From Membranipora membranacea (lineage: Eukaryota; Bryozoa; Gymnolaemata; Cheilostomatida; Membraniporidae), in NCBI GenBank assembly GCA_914767715.1, contig OU612067.1:29982162-30046161 (forward strand): 64,000 bases of DNA, read 5' to 3'. Numbering within the stretch: the first letter of the stretch is position 1; each line of letters opens with the position of its first letter. The notes under the pieces are model-generated. The model saw only the letters and a list, made by a program, of their open reading frames with translations. It did no database searches and was not told where the DNA came from. A program made the translations under genes and the position numbers. Of this stretch, positions 59,501-64,000 are shown piece after piece.

Positions 59501-62500
59501 GTTGAGGGGAAACATCAGATCTTTGGTCCTGAAAAAAATTGCCTGGTTTTGGGTTAAAATTTTGTCTGAGTTTTGGTCTGATAACTGATTGCCGGCAATC
59601 CAACAGATAACAGATATTCTTTTGTACGACCGTCTAAACGATCCGGTAGCCATCACACAGTTCTTCTCTCAGTTATATTTTTATGTGTAGGTGCGTCTTA
59701 GTTGGGTAGCCATCACAAGGTGGTTTGTTCCCTTCGTGAGGTGGCAGAAGTCTCTAAAATTTCATGAGCTCTTCACAAACAATCATCAGTTTGGTACAGG
59801 TCCTTCTAATAATACACATGACCTTTACTTTGATTACCTGTTGTAGACTGAGGCACCCTGCTTATCGTCTCTGACACCCAGTGTGGTTGATGAAGGCTCA
59901 GAGTTCACACACAGCTGTTATGCCTCTGATGAGAATCAGACAGTGTTCTCTTTGGATAGAATGGTAAGCAAGCTGACAATTCAAATCTGACTACTCATTA
60001 CAGTTATATTTATTAACGACTGCCGTCAATTAGTAGAACAGATTTATTTCAACACAATCCCAATCCCTCCCCCTCCCCTCGCTCCTCTTCCATTACACAA
60101 GCCTCACCCTCCCATTCAACTTCTGACTCCATGTCTCTTCTTGGATATTGACAATGCTCATTTCCCAAATGATGAGTGGATGCCATATTGTGATAAAGTA
60201 ATCCTATTGTGACATGAGGATTTTTTTACCACGATTGTATCTAATGTGTAACAATCATTCATCATTGATGAAGGAAATAATTTAGTAAAAGAAATGATGT
60301 TCTCATATCTGCTAGGATCTGAAGTTTTGTTGAATTCTATCATTGAACACCAGTTCACAAAATATTAACAGGGTCTTTGCGCACGTGATTTGATTCGAGC
60401 AATTATTTTCCTCTTCCTTCAGTTTGCAACAGAATCCACTTCTGCAGCGAGTTTGTTTATCAATGAACAGGAGGAGGCCTCAGCAGACCATTTGTACCCT
60501 AGGAGGTCTTCACCAGATCCTGAGGTATGTTGAGGCGTAACATCTGATATTTAGCAAGCTGTATATCATCGGGTAAAAAAATCTCTGTCTGATATCTGAT
60601 GGGCTGGCGATCTTGTGGATATTAGATATTCCAGTCATATTGTTTTGATGTGTGGTTGTGTCAGTGATTGGGAAGCCAACTCGAGATTGTTCTTTGCCTG
60701 TCATCAGTGACAAAAGACTATAAAATCTTGTTTCAATGCATCCCTCCAATTCAGATTTCTTCTCCTGCCCCTTTTTGCAAACACTTCTCTTCTCTAGATC
60801 AAGTTTGATTCAACAGACCTTCATTATGGGTCACTTCCATTCCACTGGTAAGCCGCAGGCGACTCAAGGGGGAGTAACTTAATATATAATGAATGTTAAT
60901 GTAGGCAAGTTGGATCAAACTTGATCTAGCTATCCACTTAGCCTTCCTCCGTCTGTACACACCTGATGATAGGACTTCTCAATTTAAATAACTATCCTTT
61001 TCTTCTTTTAGAGCGTCTCTGAGGCTACATCTTCAGCAAGACTGTTTATAGATGGACAGGATGTAGTTCCTAGAGAAGATTTGTTCTCTAAAATACCTTC
61101 AACAGAACCTGAGGTATGTTTTAGTGATTCATCATTCATGAGTTTGTTATATCCCACCATATTGCAAGGAGTGGAATTTTCGGGAGTAAAGTCTGATTGG
61201 CCAGCAATCTGGAAGATCTTCTGCTAAATGCCTGATGGAGTCGGAGATCAGTACAGTTTATTGTTTGTATACTTGACTAGATAAAAGATTTACTCTACAC
61301 ACAATCTGCCTGTTGTAGAGCGAAGCACATAACTCGACATGTACGACACTGAGTCTTGTTATTGATGAAAGTTCAGTTAGGACAGTTAACTGTATTCATA
61401 CTGATGTGAACAAGACAGCTACAGCTATGTACTCAGATACTGTGGTAAGCCAGTCAGCAAGTGTAATCTGATTCTTATCATGTTGAGGAAACAACTAGTT
61501 TACTGCTATATATAAATGGGAAAACTGTAGCAAAAGATACATCTGGCTGTTGATGAGCCCTAAATCCCTCCCCCCCCTGATTGCGAGACTCTCCTGCTAT
61601 ACTTCTGCATGCCTGAACTCCTCTCTCTCTCCCCGTCGGTGTTACCATGCAATGATGTGCAATCGAATACATTTGTAGTACCAATAAAACCATGCCTTGA
61701 ATTTGTAGTATTATGATGACTATCAGAATTCAGAGATAGGTAAATACAGCTCTGATGATTGCACAACACAGCAACAGGAACACCCAGTAAGCTGTGGTCA
61801 TGTTAAAGTTTGTTACGTGTGTTGTTGCTCTCTCTTCCCCTCGCCAACTATTCTTCTAGATGAATAGTGGTATTGGCCATCAAATTTAAAAAAAAGAAAA
61901 GATTTATATGTATTTTTGAGTGGACACTGCTATGTCTTGAGTGTTGAAGTTTATGACCAGCTTGGCAGATCGTAAAACAAATCTCATCAACAATGAGAGG
62001 TCACACGCTGTTAATGTTTTTTTATAGCCACAGATGCTTTGCATGCTCACAGTTTTATTGATTTAATTACAGGTAAGAGCATTTGAGACGGTCAATCCTC
62101 GGACAGCGGGCAACTGGACTCAGGTGTATCAAAGCTTCCATTCAGTAACATGGTGAGTCTGTTTGATTGTATTTATTCATTTACAAATGAAAAGCTCTTT
62201 TTTGTCTTGGAGTTGTGTTCTTAATATCAATGAGGAGACAACTTGTAATCTTCTTTAAAACTGCGGTGACCTTTTCCGCTTTGCAAGATTGACCCAATGT
62301 TCCCTGATATTTTCAAATCTATATATCTAACTACAATATTGAATGTATATCTTGGGCAAATCATCACACTAACTTCAAGGCTTCACTCGTGAAGGTTTAA
62401 TCAGCCTCCCTTGTTTTCTCAATTGTTAAGGTAAATATGACCCCATATTGATACTACTTACCTTTATTGCCTAGCGAGTGAAGTCTGAGTTAGCTTTAAT

Positions 62501-63200
62501 CTCACTGCTTTTTTAGCCAGAAGATGAGTTGTTCCCACCTGTCACACTGCCACCTTACAATCAATGCAGCTCGAGCAACCCGGAGCAAGTCAACAACATC
62601 TTATCGCCATTATCGCATGCTGCCAACTTTCTACCAATCGCTGCCGTCCCTACTGCGGTACCTGCAACAGCTTATAAGCAATATTCCCTGTTCAGTAAAT
62701 CTTCAAATCAAAACTCAGGAAAATTTGGAGCAGATCTATTCTCAAGACTGAAACAGACAGTTAAAAACATTCAGACCCCGGAACAATGTCTCGAAGCTGG
62801 GAATGGTATCGATGAAAAGCACATGACAGAGCTGTCGGACACAGCACACCACCAGGAGCTTGCTGGCTACCAACCACCATGTGGTAAATACCACGCTAGA
62901 GGTGAGGCTGCACACCTTCCAGATTGGTCTGATGATGATTGCAAGGTTGAAGAGGCTCAGTTTCTTAGCACAGCTTCTGCAAACTTAGAGGCCCTCAATT
63001 TACCACCTCCAACATGTGATTCTGAGCCAGATGATGACACCTTACCTCCTCCTCCCCATATTGGTATTTCTCTAAACGCCAAGTTTAGAATCGACGACGA
63101 TCCTGTTGCGATGGACAGAGTTACATGTTTATGCGATGACCATGCAATCAACAAGCCGAAATCTCAACATATTCCTTACAATCCTTTGACATTCATATAA
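56510..63200 (+). CDS. Unrecognised multi-exon protein with tandemly duplicated exon modules (5' end uncertain)
   Basis: Phase-continuous exons: 56510-56613, 57228-57527, 58345-58515, 58819-58935, (59404-59496, doubtful), 59847-59963, 60423-60524, 61012-61113, 61319-61444, 61727-61786, 62073-62144, 62517-63200 (TAA at 63198). After the first, all are phase 0. I do not recognise the product. It is hydrophilic, rich in Ser, Glu, Asp and Pro, without a visible membrane segment, and looks disordered. Repeated motifs include YDDMSASSERSSH (exon 57228) and YDDLSGSSERSSH (exon 58345). The last exon encodes 227 residues with acidic and Pro-rich stretches (DSEPDDDTLPPPPHIGIS). The start codon was not found: ATG 56220-56270 has a good donor but the wrong phase for 56510. 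The donor at 62145 (GTAACA) was chosen over the stronger 62153 site because only it keeps the long final frame. ATTAAA at 63638 is a possible poly(A) signal. Confidence 0.65.
57655..58060 (+). mobile_element. 5'-truncated LINE, reverse transcriptase C-terminal tail
   Basis: Frames at 57670-58053 encode IACIRPILLYASPSWYSMPS and MRILRVENLVLKVLDPCGLD, then YNDRTANIEIQQVLDLLNQT, typical of the C-terminal part of non-LTR reverse transcriptases. It is followed by a basic RRSTRLAHKPRPRAR tail. It lies in an intron of the last gene, in the same orientation, and lacks all upstream domains. Confidence 0.78.
58674..61444 (+). repeat. Tandemly duplicated exon-intron modules (types A and B)
   Basis: Type A exons (58819-58935, 59847-59963, 61319-61444) share a TGTAG-type acceptor, an S/T-E-A start and a PSVVD-like core. 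Type B exons (59404-59496, 60423-60524, 61012-61113) share a CTTCC/TTTAG acceptor context and end in SSPEPE, SSPDPE or PSTEPE before a GTATGT/GTTTGT donor. Intron sequence is duplicated too: GTAGCCATCACAAGGTGGT occurs near 58674 and 59706. The spacing of the first two modules is about 1.03 kb. Confidence 0.82.
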
Positions 63201-64000
63201 TACTAGAAAAGCTGCTTTAACTATTTTTATATGTATATGGGGATATGTATGACATTTAGTACAGCCCCTAAGCTGTAGTTATTTATCATGTTGAATATTA
63301 TATCTTTTGAGAACTTGATTTTTGCCCCTGTATTCTATGAGATCGCATCTAGCATTGTTAGTAGTATATTTTTTTATCATCCTAGACTCACTGTTGTAAT
63401 GTCATATATAATGGTATTATAAATATTGAATGATCTATAGTGTACACATTATATTTGATGATTATATTGATGATGCAATTTAGTGCGTTTTACCACAATC
63501 TAGTATTTTTCTCAACAGTGGTGCCAGTTGTGTTGTAATCTCAATTTTTTGTTGATGAGTTTTTTCAATGTTATGCTGTTCATTTCAAAAATACAGTCCA
63601 ATTACTGTAGCTCTAAAAACTTTTGTTGTCCCAGCAAATTAAATAACAACTCCTAAATCAGGCTATATTCATCAAGTGATCAGAAGACACTCCAGATTTC
63701 ATAGATTCGACTTGGTAGCTAGAAATGCTGCCCTGTATTATAAAACAGGAGCTAACCATCCTGTCTGTCTACATGCATAGTCAGGCATTCCAAACGATAA
63801 TTGCTCAAGAAAGTAACTGGTGTTACTGATATGAGCTCTAAAAGATGTCATGATTATTGTATCTGATCATAATCCATCAAACATGTCATTCTACGTCTCA
63901 TTTTTTGAAGTATAAAACATATACGTATAAACAAGACCAGAACAATAGAAATAGATTAGTATTATTCACTGATGGCTCTGACATTTATTTTGCGGAAATG
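63201..64000. other. 3' flank of the last gene
   Basis: AT-rich sequence, probably 3' UTR and intergenic DNA, with a variant poly(A) signal ATTAAA at 63638-63643. No other gene was recognised. Confidence 0.5.

Noticed and set aside
59319-59603. Minus-strand 94-codon open frame
   Set aside because: It overlaps the duplicated module in antisense and shows no family resemblance.
62145-62152. Stronger GTGAGT donor at 62153 for the penultimate exon
   Set aside because: It gives phase 2, which would read the last exon in a short frame and lose the 223-codon open frame; the GTAACA donor eight bases earlier keeps phase 0.
1-64000. CRISPR arrays, bacterial operons, rRNA genes
   Set aside because: No spacer-repeat array, ribosome-binding-site-led operon or rRNA-like stretch was seen; splice-site architecture shows that this is eukaryotic nuclear DNA.

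Overview
This is AT-rich metazoan nuclear DNA. Protein-coding genes are split into many short exons by GT-AG introns, and the introns carry non-LTR retrotransposon remnants, MITE-like elements and minisatellites. The gene set (a kinesin-3 of the KIF13 type with a CAP-Gly tail, an MSH6-like mismatch-repair gene, a family-10 fucosyltransferase, a membrane-anchored 'short-chain collagen C4-like' protein and an actinoporin-like remnant) fits an aquatic invertebrate such as a cnidarian, sponge or lophotrochozoan. The sequence alone does not settle the phylum.

Layout. (1) 1-2597, minus strand: first three exons of an MSH6-like gene that runs off the left edge, with a degenerate CR1-like LINE in its first intron. 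(2) 2598-3032: short head-to-head promoter region with an E2F-type motif. (3) 3033-43804, plus strand: a complete kinesin-3/KIF13B-like gene of about 40 exons encoding about 1,910-1,960 aa (motor, FHA, coiled coils, kinesin-3 stalk domains, acidic Ser-rich tail, CAP-Gly). Intron 8 hosts a complete two-exon GT10 fucosyltransferase gene on the same strand. Intron 17 hosts an antisense, apparently broken actinoporin-like gene. Other introns hold a LINE tail, a 261-bp MITE with perfect 23-bp terminal repeats, a second MITE and several minisatellites. (4) 43805-49617: kinesin 3' flank, with a tRNA-derived SINE split by a 2.7-kb long-inverted-repeat transposon; both insertions show target-site duplications. 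(5) 49618-54477, plus strand: a six-exon gene for a type II membrane protein with a cysteine-rich 'short-chain collagen C4-like' ectodomain. (6) 54478-56219: intergenic, with an antisense LINE tail and a diverged local duplication. (7) About 56510-63200, plus strand: an unrecognised gene of phase-0 exons in which whole exon-intron modules have been duplicated in tandem.

Exon models were built by hand from splice signals, reading-phase continuity and family resemblance. Almost all kinesin, MSH6-like and collagen-C4-like junctions keep phase. Three very small kinesin exons, the 5' end of the last gene and the antisense remnant are the weakest parts. The four main genes have no evident shared pathway; the links between them are positional (shared promoter, nesting).
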